Of a DNA stretch of 64,000 nucleotides, positions 41,061-50,761 are shown in pieces. The notes under the pieces are model-generated. The model ran no database searches, was not told where the DNA came from, and was given only the letters and a program-made list of their open reading frames with translations. The DNA comes from an uncultured Clostridia bacterium. GTDB lineage: Bacteria > Bacillota > Clostridia > UBA1381. Each line of letters starts with the position of its first letter. Positions within the stretch are counted from its first letter, which is position 1. Both the position numbers and the translations under genes were made by a program. The stretch is from positions 62,001 through 126,000 of the forward strand of contig CAKSIJ010000006.1 of NCBI GenBank assembly GCA_934462715.1. The letters are read 5' to 3'.

Positions 41061-42030
41061 GCTTTCTTTTCTCCTGTAATTCATCGTATTTGGCATATGC
41101 CTTGATAATCTTTTGTACAAGCGGATGACGTACAACGTCCTTTTCGGTCAGATAGCAAAAAGCAATGTCATCTATGCCTTTAAGAATCTTTTCCGCCTCT
41201 TTAAGCCCCGATTTTTTGCCGTCCGGAAGGTCTATCTGAGTAATATCGCCCGTTACTACGGCACGTGAACCGAAGCCGATACGCGTTAAAAACATTTTCA
41301 TTTGCTCGGGGGTTGTGTTTTGCGCCTCATCAAGAATGATAAAGGCATTGTCAAGGGTTCTGCCTCTCATATATGCAAGCGGCGCAACCTCGATTACCCC
41401 TCGCTCTTGATTGCGTGAAAAGCCCTCTGCTCCGAGCATTTCGTACATACCGTCATAAAGCGGCCGCAGATACGGGTCAACCTTGTTTTGCAAATCTCCG
41501 GGGAGAAAACCGAGCTTTTCTCCGGCTTCAACGGCAGGACGGGTCAGAATGATTCTGCTGACCTCCTTGTTTCTCAGAGCCGTTACGGCACGGGCTACGG
41601 CAAGATATGTTTTTCCTGTACCGGCAGGGCCTATTCCGAATACGATTGTGTTATCCCTTATGCAGTCGGTGTATTGCTGCTGACCGACGGTTTTTGCCTT
41701 TATGGGGCAGCCGCGCGAATTTATCGCAACGCAGTCCTCGCCCAGTGCCTTTACGTCAAAGGCTTGGTTTTCCTGTACCATTGTGATTGCATAAAGAATT
41801 TTTTGCTCGTCAAGCTCCTCGCCCTTTTCCAGAAGCTCGCAGAGAATACCGATAATGTCGGAGCATTTATCAAGGCTTTCATTATCTTCTCCGCTGATTT
41901 TTATTGTGTTGTCACGCCCGATGATTTTGACAGACAATGCTTTTTCGAGAAGCTTTATATTGGAATCAAAATCACCGAAAAACGATGACATTTCAATGCT
42001 GTCGGGTAAATGAATTTCTCTTTGGTTCAT
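41011..42030 (-). CDS. phoH: PhoH family ATPase
   Basis: 339 residues. Cytoplasmic ATPase/putative RNA helicase with N-terminal KH-like domain (1-100), P-loop GPAGTGKTYLA, LTRPAVEAGE and Walker B FIILDEAQNTTPEQM. Partner of YbeY in RNA maturation in many bacteria, which fits the gene overlap. ATG 42030 after GAGAGGACTG. Its C-terminal tail is a very basic RNA-binding-like stretch (QEKRKHDRNSDRERAKRNRNN). Confidence 0.95.
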   Translation of the reverse strand: MNQREIHLPDSIEMSSFFGDFDSNIKLLEKALSVKIIGRDNTIKISGEDNESLDKCSDIIGILCELLEKGEELDEQKILYAITMVQENQAFDVKALGEDCVAINSRGCPIKAKTVGQQQYTDCIRDNTIVFGIGPAGTGKTYLAVARAVTALRNKEVSRIILTRPAVEAGEKLGFLPGDLQNKVDPYLRPLYDGMYEMLGAEGFSRNQERGVIEVAPLAYMRGRTLDNAFIILDEAQNTTPEQMKMFLTRIGFGSRAVVTGDITQIDLPDGKKSGLKEAEKILKGIDDIAFCYLTEKDVVRHPLVQKIIKAYAKYDELQEKRKHDRNSDRERAKRNRNN

Positions 42031-42070
42031 AAGCAGTCCTCTCATAGTGTATAACTTTTATATGGTAATA

Positions 42071-43264
42071 TTATTGTTCGACCGGTGTTTCTTCGCCTAT
42101 ATTTTCTGTAAACTCCATGGATACCGTAACCATTACGGTTCCGCTGTCGGTTTTTTCGTGGGTACACTGTCTGCTGTTCAGTACCGAGCCGGGTAAAAGC
42201 TCCTTGCCTATTTCAGCTTCAAGCTCGTTTGCGGCATAACGTACCGTTTCGTTGTAGTCGGACGGCGCAAGAGTCTCGTTTGTTTCAAAATATGTCTTTT
42301 TGTAAATTCCGATGCCGGAATAATTATCCTTGCCAAATGAAAGCTCTTTCATATATTCTTTTATTTCATAATGCTCAAAATCTATATTTTCTTTCGTATA
42401 CAGATTTATGCATTTTGAAAAAAGCTTCAGCGTGTAAAAGCTTTTCTTTTTGCCGGTAGGTACGGACACTGTCTGAACCAACGGATATTCGCGGCTTTTT
42501 TCATGCCAGGTATATGCTCTTATATCGCCGATTGCGTGTACCGGAAGCCCCGGGTTTTCGGAATTTGACGATACTCCGGAAATCAAAACGTCACCCTTTA
42601 AAACCGTATCGCCTTTTTTTACGGCGGCACTTCCGTTTTTTTCGGTAATGCTCATGATAAGACCGTCGCGGCGCGCCGTAATGCTGCACGGAACGGAAAG
42701 CTTTACGGGCGCCGGAGCGGGAATGCCGCTTCTGTATTCGACTATTGCTTTTGTACCCTTGATGTAAGTCCACACCCACATTATATCGTCTGTACTGTCA
42801 AGTATTATGTTTTTAATATCGTCACCTTTCGGAAGTGCCGGCTTGAATGCGCCGATATACACTCCGGAATTTTTTATCGCCTCGGGCAAGCCGTCGGGGA
42901 TTGCTCCGCCGGGAACTTGTATTTCCACGGACCATATAAAAAACGATGAAATAAACATGGCGCAGACCATGATAACAAATCCGAAAAGCAATATGTACCG
43001 TCTGCGAAATTGTTTTGCTAAAAAAGGTAATCCGCATTTTTTCACAATGCGTATGTATGCGCCGGACTTTCTCACTGCCGGCTTGATTCTTCTGAAATCA
43101 GAAATGCTCATACACAGCGCAATTCCGTTGTCCGACGGAGTACCCATATTGAACAGGGCGATTTTCCTTTTTGCGCATATGTATAAAAAACGTTCAATAC
43201 CTAAACCAGATACATTAATTATAACATATCCTTTCATAAAATGAAAGACATTATTTAAAAACAT
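42071..43264 (-). CDS. yqfD: Sporulation protein YqfD
   Basis: 397-residue mother-cell sporulation membrane protein of unclear mechanism. N-terminal cytoplasmic domain (1-85), one membrane anchor (about 91-113, ILLFGFVIMVCAMFISS), then the large outside domain with IYIGAFKP-like GVYIGAFKPALPKGDDIKN and DIMWVWTYIKGTKAIVEY, diagnostic for YqfD. Lies between yqfC and phoH as in Bacillus and most spore formers. Confidence 0.94.
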   Translation of the reverse strand: MFLNNVFHFMKGYVIINVSGLGIERFLYICAKRKIALFNMGTPSDNGIALCMSISDFRRIKPAVRKSGAYIRIVKKCGLPFLAKQFRRRYILLFGFVIMVCAMFISSFFIWSVEIQVPGGAIPDGLPEAIKNSGVYIGAFKPALPKGDDIKNIILDSTDDIMWVWTYIKGTKAIVEYRSGIPAPAPVKLSVPCSITARRDGLIMSITEKNGSAAVKKGDTVLKGDVLISGVSSNSENPGLPVHAIGDIRAYTWHEKSREYPLVQTVSVPTGKKKSFYTLKLFSKCINLYTKENIDFEHYEIKEYMKELSFGKDNYSGIGIYKKTYFETNETLAPSDYNETVRYAANELEAEIGKELLPGSVLNSRQCTHEKTDSGTVMVTVSMEFTENIGEETPVEQ

Positions 43265-43357
43265 AGTAAAAACCTCTTATTTTTATACTTTTTACATATT
43301 ACATCAGCTGACTTTTGTTGATTTTTTCTATGAACGTAAAATTATTTGTCAAAAATA

Positions 43358-43648
43358 TTATTTTTTACGGTTTATATTTTTTGGAATAAACGTAACAGAG
43401 GATATGCAGCCCTCGATAAAAATAGAATCGGCTTCTATCCTTGTAATACAAAGCTCACTGCCGTTAATTTGTATACAGCCGCCCTTTGCGGCAAGTCTGA
43501 TAAGCTCACAGCCGTATTCGGATAATCCTTTGTAGTTGTCAACCTGCAAATTTCTGCTGCCTATGAGCGTGAGCTTTGGCAAGCCTGTAATCAGATCCTT
43601 CGGAAGCTCGGTGAAATCTGATATTTTTTCCGTAAAGCTTGTTTTCAT
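43358..43648 (-). CDS. yqfC: Sporulation protein YqfC
   Basis: 96-residue YqfC/YabP-type protein, beta-rich; the block LPKLTLIGSRNLQVDNYKGLSEYG is the family core. First gene of the long minus-strand operon. ATG 43648 with AAAGGAG; the 43684 start lies upstream of the SD. A SigE-like promoter (GAATTAT at 43723-43729, 14 bp, CATAAAAT at 43701-43708) fits mother-cell expression, though the -35 match is partial. Confidence 0.92.
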   Translation of the reverse strand: MKTSFTEKISDFTELPKDLITGLPKLTLIGSRNLQVDNYKGLSEYGCELIRLAAKGGCIQINGSELCITRIEADSIFIEGCISSVTFIPKNINRKK

Positions 43649-43700
43649 TTTATGTACGGCTCCTTTCGCGGTTTGTTTGCACAAATGCTGAATTTACAAT

Positions 43701-43729
43701 ATTTTATGCAAATTTCCGCTTGATAATTC
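43701..43729 (-). promoter_or_regulatory. Possible SigE promoter for yqfC operon
   Basis: Minus strand GAATTAT, 14-bp spacer, CATAAAAT. The -10 matches the SigE consensus CATACAAT at seven of eight positions; the -35 is a partial match. Confidence 0.35.
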
Positions 43730-43839
43730 ATATATATTATGTAATCGAGCAGATATATCGACCGACTGTGCTGATTTGATGTTGTACAAAAAAATAATCT
43801 GCGTCCGACCGGAATTACCGAATGAAAGGAATGTAAGGT

Positions 43840-44949
43840 ATGAAAGCTTTAAAAAAAGATATGGGTTATGCCCTGACGGTGTTTTTGTGTGTGCTTTTGA
43901 TTTTCAATCCGCAAAAATCGATGATGTATGCAAGGGAGGGTTTGCTTCTTTGCTCGGACATAATAATACCGTCGCTGTTTCCGTTTTTTGTGTGCTCGGG
44001 GCTTCTGGTTTATTCGGGGTTCTGCGAGGTTATGGCAAAGGCTGCCGCTCCTGTTATGAAGCCACTTTTTAATATAAACCCTACGGGAGCGGCGGCGTTC
44101 GTTCTGGGAATAGTGAGCGGTTATCCGCAGGGGGCGGTAACGGCAGGACAGCTCTACGGCGGAGGATACCTGTCAAAATCCGAAGCGGAGCGTCTGCTTG
44201 CGTTCTGCAATAATTCGGGACCGCTGTTTATATTGGGAACTGTGGGAGCAGCCATGTATAAGAATCCGAAAATCGGTATTTTGCTGTATGCTTCTCATAT
44301 ACTCGGAGCAATAACAGTGGGAGTGATTTTCCGTTTTTATAAAAAAGAAAGCTATAACGCCCCCGTCAGCGGAATAAATACGGAAAGAAAAAACATATCT
44401 CAGGTCTTTTCGTCGGCAATTAACGATTCCGTAAGAAGTATTCTTATGGTATGTGCGTCTGTTATTTTTTGCAGCGTGATTTCAAAGCTTGTATTGGATA
44501 TGTTTCACCTTGACGGAACACTCGGAGCTGCGGCGGCTTCTCTTTTGGAATTTGTTTCGGGTCTCGGGAAAATATCATCGCTTGATATAGGCGAGTGTGA
44601 AAAGCTGATAATGTCTGCGGCGGTATGCGCTTTTGCCGGACTGAGCGTTCATTTGCAGGTTATGGGAGTAGTGTCGGATAAAAACCTTAGTCTGAAACCG
44701 TATTTTGCCGGTAAAGTTCTCCATGCGGTTTTTGCGTGTGCATATACATTTATTGCAATAAGGCTTTTCCCGATAACCGAAACGGTATTCGGAGCGGCAA
44801 CGGGGGATAAGAAAATGTACATGGGCTTCTTCATGGGATCATCATGCGTTATGACTGCGGTTTTTGCCGGAATTGCCGTTTTTGCGGTCTACTGTGTATT
44901 CAGACCGCACAATAATCGCTTTGCGCCAAAAACAGGGAATAAAATATAA
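43840..44949 (+). CDS. ylbJ: Sporulation integral membrane protein YlbJ
   Basis: 369 residues, about nine membrane helices of the nucleoside-recognition (Gate) fold. SGYPQGAVTAGQLY and LAFCNNSGPLFILGTVG are the conserved YlbJ motifs. Needed for spore envelope formation in Bacillus. Divergent from yqfC. SD GAAAGGAATG. The unrelated 3' neighbour starts after a GC-rich hairpin (44980-45012). Confidence 0.93.
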   Translation: MKALKKDMGYALTVFLCVLLIFNPQKSMMYAREGLLLCSDIIIPSLFPFFVCSGLLVYSGFCEVMAKAAAPVMKPLFNINPTGAAAFVLGIVSGYPQGAVTAGQLYGGGYLSKSEAERLLAFCNNSGPLFILGTVGAAMYKNPKIGILLYASHILGAITVGVIFRFYKKESYNAPVSGINTERKNISQVFSSAINDSVRSILMVCASVIFCSVISKLVLDMFHLDGTLGAAAASLLEFVSGLGKISSLDIGECEKLIMSAAVCAFAGLSVHLQVMGVVSDKNLSLKPYFAGKVLHAVFACAYTFIAIRLFPITETVFGAATGDKKMYMGFFMGSSCVMTAVFAGIAVFAVYCVFRPHNNRFAPKTGNKI

Positions 44950-45039
44950 AGGTTTTTCCTATAATAAAACTGTTGTTTTCAGGCAATTGCGGATTGCCGC
45001 CGCAAATTGCCTGTTATTATTTCTTGGGAGTTGTATTGT

Positions 45040-45420
45040 ATGGAAGAGCTTCTTGTGTTTTTTATCGGTGCGTCGGGGTACGGACTTTTGGAAATTATCT
45101 GGAGAGGGTATACTCACTGGTCTATGCTGATTGTAGGGGGGATATGCTATCTGGCGCTTTATAAAATGTTCGATTATCTGAAGGATACGCCGGCGATGGT
45201 AAAGGGCCTGATAGGAGGACTGGTGATAACAACTGCGGAGCTGGTTGCCGGTATGATACTCAATGTCAGACTGGGAATGAACGTGTGGGATTATTCCAAT
45301 CTGCCATTTAACCTTTACGGTCAGATATGCCTGATTTACAGCTTTTTATGGGTGGTTTTGAGTATGCCGCTTATTTATGTCAGCAAAAAAGTCAAAAAAT
45401 TTATAGACAGATTCGGATAA
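45040..45420 (+). CDS. CmpB-like putative ABC transporter permease family membrane protein
   Basis: 126 residues with four hydrophobic helices (about 3-18, 25-42, 56-75, 98-117). The block WRGYTHWSMLIVGGICY and NVWDYSNLPFNLYGQICL are typical of the small PF06541-type (CmpB) membrane family of Firmicutes, whose transporter label is unproven. ATG 45040 with TGGGAG. Possibly co-transcribed with ylbJ. Confidence 0.82.
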   Translation: MEELLVFFIGASGYGLLEIIWRGYTHWSMLIVGGICYLALYKMFDYLKDTPAMVKGLIGGLVITTAELVAGMILNVRLGMNVWDYSNLPFNLYGQICLIYSFLWVVLSMPLIYVSKKVKKFIDRFG

Positions 45421-45548
45421 CCGATTGCGATAACCTTCAAAATGTGCCTGTAATGCGTAATGTTTGAGCTATATTGACGGATTTTCAATGCGGCGGACGT
45501 TAAAATTTAATTATTTTTAACTTTTTTTTATTTTTTTTACAAAAACTA

Positions 45549-45577
45549 TTGCAAATTACTTTTTTTTATGGTAAAAT
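45549..45577 (+). promoter_or_regulatory. rpmB promoter
   Basis: TTGCAA (45549-45554), 17 bp, TAAAAT (45572-45577), 43 bases before the ATG. Confidence 0.65.
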
Positions 45578-45620
45578 AGTTATGTTTTGACGATTGTAAA
45601 ATGATTTGGAGGTGTTTAGT

Positions 45621-45809
45621 ATGGCTAAATGTGATATCTGCGGCAAGGGTGTTTCTTTCGGTATAAAGGTCAGCCACTCGCACAGAAGATCAAACAGAAC
45701 ATGGAAACCCAATGTCAGAAAGGTAAGAGCTGTTGTTAACGGTACACCAAAGTCTGTTAATGTCTGCACACGTTGTCTGCGTTCGGGAAAGGTTACACGT
45801 GCTGTCTGA
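45621..45809 (+). CDS. rpmB: 50S ribosomal protein L28
   Basis: 62-residue ribosomal protein. Zinc-binding C+ form: CDIC (4-7) and CTRC (49-52) pairs, with the conserved SHRRSNRTWKPN. ATG 45621 with GGAGGTG; the 45606 start in frame has no SD. Monocistronic with terminator. Confidence 0.97.
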   Translation: MAKCDICGKGVSFGIKVSHSHRRSNRTWKPNVRKVRAVVNGTPKSVNVCTRCLRSGKVTRAV

Positions 45810-45821
45810 GAAAAGAATATT

Positions 45822-45850
45822 AGCAGAGCAAAGGCTCTGCTTCTTTTTTT
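45822..45850 (+). terminator. rpmB terminator
   Basis: 8-bp stem AGCAGAGC (45822-45829), GCTCTGCT (45834-45841), then a T-run. Confidence 0.88.
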
Positions 45851-45931
45851 GTGTAAATTTGCAAGCACTTATTTGTTATTTATTCACTGTTTATACCGAT
45901 ATATTATGTGTAATTTTTTGCAAATAGATAC

Positions 45932-45960
45932 TTGTAAAATGTTGAAAAAAGGTATATAAT
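45932..45960 (+). promoter_or_regulatory. pta-ackA promoter
   Basis: TTGTAA (45932-45937), 17 bp, TATAAT (45955-45960), about 119 bases before pta. Confidence 0.7.
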
Positions 45961-46078
45961 GTAATGTTGTAGATGCTTGCACTTAAATGTGATGTCAAAA
46001 GCATTATTTCGACAATGACGCAGATTACCTGCCTGCGGTAAGCTGTGTGTGAGTAAATATTTTGCGGGCAGAAAGGCT

Positions 46079-47089
46079 ATGAAAACTATTATGAGTAAGT
46101 TTATCGAAAGAATTAAGGAAAGAGCCAAGATGGATAAGAAAAAAATCATTCTTCCCGAATCAATGGACAAAAGAACCTTTGAGGCTGCCGAAAAAATTCT
46201 CAAAGAGAATATTGCCGATCTGGTTATAATCGGAACTCCTGAGGAAATAGAGGAAAACGGCAAGGGCTTTGATATTTCCGGGGCTGAAATTATTAATCCT
46301 TTCACATATGAGAAAACGGAAGAATACATTAACCTTTTTGTTGAGCTGAGAAAAGCCAAGGGTCTTACATATGAGGACGCTAAGAAAACAGCTTTGGGAG
46401 ATTATATGTACTACGCTTGTCTTATGGTTAAAGCCGGTGACGCGGACGGAGTTGTTTCTGGAGCGTGCCATTCAACTGCAAATACCTTAAGACCGAGCTT
46501 GCAAATTATAAAAACAAAGCCGGGAGTAAAGCTTGTATCCGCATTTTTCGCTGAGGTTGTGCCGAACTGCGAATACGGCGCAGACGGAACGTTTATTTTT
46601 GCCGACAGCGGACTTGAACAGAATCCGGATCCCGAAAAGCTTGCCGCAATTGCTGCCTGTTCTGCCGAATCGTTTGAGCTGCTCACGGAAAAAGAAGCGT
46701 ATGTTGCAATGCTTTCACATTCAACAAAGGGCAGTGCAAAGCACGCAGATGTTGACAAGGTTGTTGAAGCGACTAAAATCTGCAAGGCTGAAAATCCGAA
46801 TCTTAAGGTTGACGGAGAATTGCAGCTTGACGCAGCTATTGTTCCCGAGGTTGCGGCTTCAAAAGCACCCGGTTCACCGGTTGCGGGAAAAGCAAACGTA
46901 CTTGTATTCCCGGATCTTGACGCAGGAAATATAGGCTATAAGCTTGTTCAAAGACTTGCAAAGGCGGAAGCATACGGTCCTGTCACACAAGGTATCGCAA
47001 AGCCGATCAACGATTTATCAAGAGGCTGTTCTGCCGATGACATAGTGGGTGTTGTTGCAATCACCTGCGTACAGGCACAGAAAAACTAA
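46079..47089 (+). CDS. pta: Phosphate acetyltransferase
   Basis: Converts acetyl-CoA to acetyl phosphate. 336 residues, the short Pta form without N-terminal regulatory domains. Markers: IILPESMDKRT, GDADGVVSGACHSTANTLRP, MLSHSTKGSAKH, KAPGSPVAGKANVLVFPDLDAGNIGYKL. Start 46079 follows AGAAAGG closely; ATG 46091 is the alternative. Followed by ackA (72-base gap), giving acetate and ATP by substrate-level phosphorylation. Confidence 0.96.
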   Translation: MKTIMSKFIERIKERAKMDKKKIILPESMDKRTFEAAEKILKENIADLVIIGTPEEIEENGKGFDISGAEIINPFTYEKTEEYINLFVELRKAKGLTYEDAKKTALGDYMYYACLMVKAGDADGVVSGACHSTANTLRPSLQIIKTKPGVKLVSAFFAEVVPNCEYGADGTFIFADSGLEQNPDPEKLAAIAACSAESFELLTEKEAYVAMLSHSTKGSAKHADVDKVVEATKICKAENPNLKVDGELQLDAAIVPEVAASKAPGSPVAGKANVLVFPDLDAGNIGYKLVQRLAKAEAYGPVTQGIAKPINDLSRGCSADDIVGVVAITCVQAQKN

Positions 47090-47161
47090 ATTGTATTAAA
47101 ACAGGCATTTGCAAAAGATTGTTTTGAAAATGCCCGTAAATATAAAGACAGGAGATTTGTT

Positions 47162-48361
47162 ATGAAAGTTTTAGTTATTAATGCCGGAAGCTCATCTTTG
47201 AAGTATCAGTTAATCGATATGGAATCGATGAATGTTTTGGCAAAGGGTTTGTGTGAGAGAATCGGTATAGACGGTTCAAAGCTCACACATAAGAATCTGG
47301 TAAAGGGTATCGAAAAGGAATTTGAAAAGCCGATGAAGGATCATTCGGACGCTATTTCAATGGTAATTAATGCTCTTACCTGTCCGGAATGCGGGGTTAT
47401 TGCGTCGATGGACGAAATAGGCGCAGTAGGTCACAGAGTAGTGCACGGAAGCGAAATATTTGCCGATTCATGCGTTATCGATGAAAAGGTTAAGGACGCA
47501 CTGAGAGAATGTTCGCCGCTTGCACCGCTTCATAATCCGGCAAATATAATCGGTATTGAAGCTTGTGAAAAGCTTATGCCGGGCGTTAAGCAGGTTGCCG
47601 TGTTCGATACCGCATTCCATCAGACAATGCCCAAAAAGGCATTTATGTATGCGCTTCCTTATGAATACTATACAAAGCATAAGATAAGAAAATACGGGTT
47701 CCACGGAACAAGCCACCGTTTTGTATCGCGGGAGGCTGCAAAGATGCTCGGAAAGCCGATTGAGGATTTAAAGATTATTACCTGCCACTTGGGTAACGGT
47801 TCGTCCGTTTCGGCTGTTGACGGCGGAAAGTGCGTTGATACGTCAATGGGCTTTACACCGCTTGACGGAGTTGTTATGGGAACAAGAACCGGTTCTATGG
47901 ATCCTGCCGTTGTTACGTTCATAATGGAGCAGGAGGGCATGAGTGCAAAAGAGGTTGATACACTGATGAATAAAAAGTCGGGTGTGTTCGGAGTGTCGGG
48001 TGTTTCAAGCGATTTCCGTGACCTTACAAAGGCAGCTGAAGAGGGAAACGAAAGAGCTGCTCTTGCAATTGATATGTTTACCTACAGCGTTAAAAAGCTT
48101 ATAGGCGCATATGCAGCCGCTATGGGCGGAGTTGACGCAATTGTGTTTACTGCCGGTGTGGGCGAAAACGACGCCGCTTCAAGAGCCGCTATCGTGGACG
48201 GACTCGGATTCCTCGGCATAAAGATTAACGCTGAAGCAAATAAGATAAGAGGCAAGGCAGTTGATGTCAGCGCTTCCGACGCAACAGTTAAAACTCTTGT
48301 TATTCCTACAAATGAGGAATTGATGATTGCGCTTGATACTCAAAAATTGGTTGAGTGCTGA
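47162..48361 (+). CDS. ackA: Acetate kinase
   Basis: Makes ATP and acetate from acetyl phosphate. 399 residues with the ASKHA-fold marks VLVINAGSSSLKYQL, GHRVVHGS, HGTSHRFVSR, HLGNGSSVSAVDGGKCVDTSMGFTPL and FTAGVGEN. SD AGGAGA. Codon use is fairly biased, fitting high expression. Second gene of pta-ackA. Confidence 0.97.
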   Translation: MKVLVINAGSSSLKYQLIDMESMNVLAKGLCERIGIDGSKLTHKNLVKGIEKEFEKPMKDHSDAISMVINALTCPECGVIASMDEIGAVGHRVVHGSEIFADSCVIDEKVKDALRECSPLAPLHNPANIIGIEACEKLMPGVKQVAVFDTAFHQTMPKKAFMYALPYEYYTKHKIRKYGFHGTSHRFVSREAAKMLGKPIEDLKIITCHLGNGSSVSAVDGGKCVDTSMGFTPLDGVVMGTRTGSMDPAVVTFIMEQEGMSAKEVDTLMNKKSGVFGVSGVSSDFRDLTKAAEEGNERAALAIDMFTYSVKKLIGAYAAAMGGVDAIVFTAGVGENDAASRAAIVDGLGFLGIKINAEANKIRGKAVDVSASDATVKTLVIPTNEELMIALDTQKLVEC

Positions 48362-48386
48362 TAGGTTGATTTGAATAATTAAAATA

Positions 48387-48424
48387 TCCGCTGCGGATTT
48401 AATATCGGCAGCGGAATTTTTTTT
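48387..48424 (+). terminator. pta-ackA terminator
   Basis: 8-bp stem TCCGCTGC (48387-48394), GCAGCGGA (48408-48415), followed by nine T. Confidence 0.85.
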
Positions 48425-48516
48425 GTAAATAAATACGGGTTGACGGGCTGTTTGAACAGCTGTTGACTGTTCAGCGATAAAGTTTATAATTAACGGATAA
48501 ATTGCAGATTAGTTTT

Positions 48517-49020
48517 TTATTCAAGACAAAAATTACCTCTGCCTATGGCGGTAATACCCGTTCTGCACAGTTCAAGTATTCCGTAAGGCTCAAGATACCT
48601 GACAAAATCATTGAGCTTTGCCTGCTCGGCAGTTATTTCTATCGTGATTGAATCGGGAGTTAAATCCACAATTTTACCCATGTACAGATTGATTGCGTTC
48701 ATGATTTCAGTTCTGGTATCGTTTGTGATTTTTATTTTAATCAGCATAAGCTCCTTTTCAATTGTGTTTTCCTTTTCCATGACCTCTATTTTTTTAACGT
48801 CAAATATTTTGGCAAGCTGATTTACTATCTGCTCTTTTGTGTTGTCGTCAACAGTGGTTGTGATCGTCATTCTCGATAGCTCGGGATTGCTTGTTTCGCC
48901 GACCGTCAGCGAATCGATGTTGTAGCCTCTGCGTGTGAACAGAGAGGATATGCGCATTAAAACACCGAAATGGTTTGCAACAAGCACGCTTATTATAATA
49001 TGGTGAGTATTATTATCCAT
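48517..49020 (-). CDS. ilvN: Acetolactate synthase small (regulatory) subunit
   Basis: Regulatory subunit that confers valine feedback on IlvB. 167 residues: N-terminal ACT domain (ISVLVANHFGVLMRISSLFTRRGYNI, SLTVGETSNPELSRMTI) and C-terminal domain ending in LELCRTGITAIGRG. Follows ilvB by 23 bases. Last gene of the cysE operon; the 3' flank has the ackA terminator on the other side. Confidence 0.96.
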   Translation of the reverse strand: MDNNTHHIIISVLVANHFGVLMRISSLFTRRGYNIDSLTVGETSNPELSRMTITTTVDDNTKEQIVNQLAKIFDVKKIEVMEKENTIEKELMLIKIKITNDTRTEIMNAINLYMGKIVDLTPDSITIEITAEQAKLNDFVRYLEPYGILELCRTGITAIGRGNFCLE

Positions 49021-49043
49021 GATTAGCTCCTCAATACCTATTG

Positions 49044-50702
49044 TTACATAATAATATCCGAAAGACTGCCGCCGGGCGGAATCATCGGAAGAACGTTTTC
49101 CTCAAAATTGATTTTGCAGTCAACAACGCACACGCTGTTATCGGAAAAAGCGCTGTTTGCGGCTTTAAAAAATTCTTCGGGAGTTGACACACTGTATCCC
49201 TTTGCCCCAAAAGCCTCCGCAACCTTTGCAAAATCGGTTTTTCTTTTTGACACAGTTTCGGAATAACGTCCGTCATAAAACATTGTCTGCCATTGCCTTA
49301 CCATACCCAAAGCGTGATTGTTTAAAACAAATATTTTAATCGGCAGATTTTCCGTGACAGCCGTTGCAAGCTCGCAAAGATTCATGTGAAAGCTGCCGTC
49401 ACCGGTGATAAGCACCGTTGTTTTTTTGCCGAGAGCAACGCTTGCACCGATTGCCGCACCCATTCCGTAGCCCATTGCGCCCAATCCGCCGGAGGTGAGA
49501 AAGGTTCCCGGCTTTTTGAAGTCATAGAACTGAGCAGTCCACATCTGGTGCTGCCCGACATCTGTTGCTATAGGGGTTAAATCGTCTGTTTTCGCACCGA
49601 TGGCTTCGATTATTGTTTTCGGTGTTAAAATGCCGTTTGCGGACGGAATACGGGAATTTTCGTAAACCTTATATTGCTTTATTTCCTCTCTCCATTGAGG
49701 TCTTGTTTTATCCGAAACGTGCTCTGCAAGATACGGAAGTATCTCCCTTAAATCCCCGACAACCTTGTGAGTTACCGAAACGTTTTTATTTATTTCCGCA
49801 TTGTCAATGTCGATATGTAAAACCGGTACGTTTGAAGCAAATTTTTGCTTGTTTCCGGTTGCTCTGTCCGAAAAACGAGTCCCTATTGCGATAATCAAAT
49901 CCGAATTGAACATTGCGGTGGTTGCCGCATATCTTCCATGCATACCTGTCATTCCGACAAAGCTTTCGTGGTTTCTCGGAACAGCCGAAAGCCCCATCAT
50001 GCTTGTGCCGACAGGGGCGTCTGTTTTTTCAGCGAGTCTGATAAGGTGTTCGCTTGTTTGAGATATTATCACACCGCCGCCTGCGTATATAAACGGTCTT
50101 TTTGAAAAATTTATCATATCAACCGCTTTTTCAAGAGCGGATTTATCAGCGTGAGGAACGTCAAAGGGTAAAGCCTGCGGTTTTTCTTCATACTCAAACT
50201 CTGCAAACTGAACGTCCTGAGGAATATCGACAAGCACAGGGCCGGGACGGTTTGATTTTGCTATTGCAAACGCTTCTCTTAAAGTGCCGGCAAGCATGGA
50301 AATATCCTTAACAATGTAGTTGTGCTTTGTAACGGGCATGGTTACGCCCATTATATCAACCTCCTGAAAGCTGTCCTTTCCGAGAGCTTTGGTCGATACG
50401 TTGCCGGTTATCGCCACAAGCGGAACGGAATCCAGAGCAGCGGCGGCAATTCCCGTTACAAGATTGGTCGCCCCGGGGCCCGAAGTCGCAATCACAACCC
50501 CGACTTTCCCCGAAGTTCTTGCATAACCGTCTGCGGCGTGCGCCGCTCCTTGCTCGTGTGCGGTTGTAATATGTGTTAAACCGTCGGTTTTATAGATTTC
50601 ATCATATATTTTCAAAACGTTGCCGCCGGGGTATCCGAATATTGTATCAACGTTTTGTTCTTTCAGTACGGCAGTTACAATCTGTGCGCCGGTCAGCTTC
50701 AT
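49044..50702 (-). CDS. ilvB: Acetolactate synthase large (catalytic) subunit
   Basis: ThDP-dependent condensation of two pyruvates (or pyruvate and 2-oxobutyrate), first step of valine/isoleucine synthesis. 552 residues. Catalytic Glu in TAHEQGAAHAADGYAR, FAD-region ALDSVPLVAITGNV, and the ThDP/Mg motif GDGSFHMN. SD AAAGGACTG. Lies 59 bases downstream of the lipoprotein gene; no T-box or leader peptide fits in that gap, so expression depends on the upstream operon or an internal promoter. Confidence 0.97.
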   Translation of the reverse strand: MKLTGAQIVTAVLKEQNVDTIFGYPGGNVLKIYDEIYKTDGLTHITTAHEQGAAHAADGYARTSGKVGVVIATSGPGATNLVTGIAAAALDSVPLVAITGNVSTKALGKDSFQEVDIMGVTMPVTKHNYIVKDISMLAGTLREAFAIAKSNRPGPVLVDIPQDVQFAEFEYEEKPQALPFDVPHADKSALEKAVDMINFSKRPFIYAGGGVIISQTSEHLIRLAEKTDAPVGTSMMGLSAVPRNHESFVGMTGMHGRYAATTAMFNSDLIIAIGTRFSDRATGNKQKFASNVPVLHIDIDNAEINKNVSVTHKVVGDLREILPYLAEHVSDKTRPQWREEIKQYKVYENSRIPSANGILTPKTIIEAIGAKTDDLTPIATDVGQHQMWTAQFYDFKKPGTFLTSGGLGAMGYGMGAAIGASVALGKKTTVLITGDGSFHMNLCELATAVTENLPIKIFVLNNHALGMVRQWQTMFYDGRYSETVSKRKTDFAKVAEAFGAKGYSVSTPEEFFKAANSAFSDNSVCVVDCKINFEENVLPMIPPGGSLSDIIM

Positions 50703-50761
50703 TTTTGTTCAGTCCTTTCAGATTTGTTGCGGCAGATATTTAAAAATTCATATCTGTGTAA

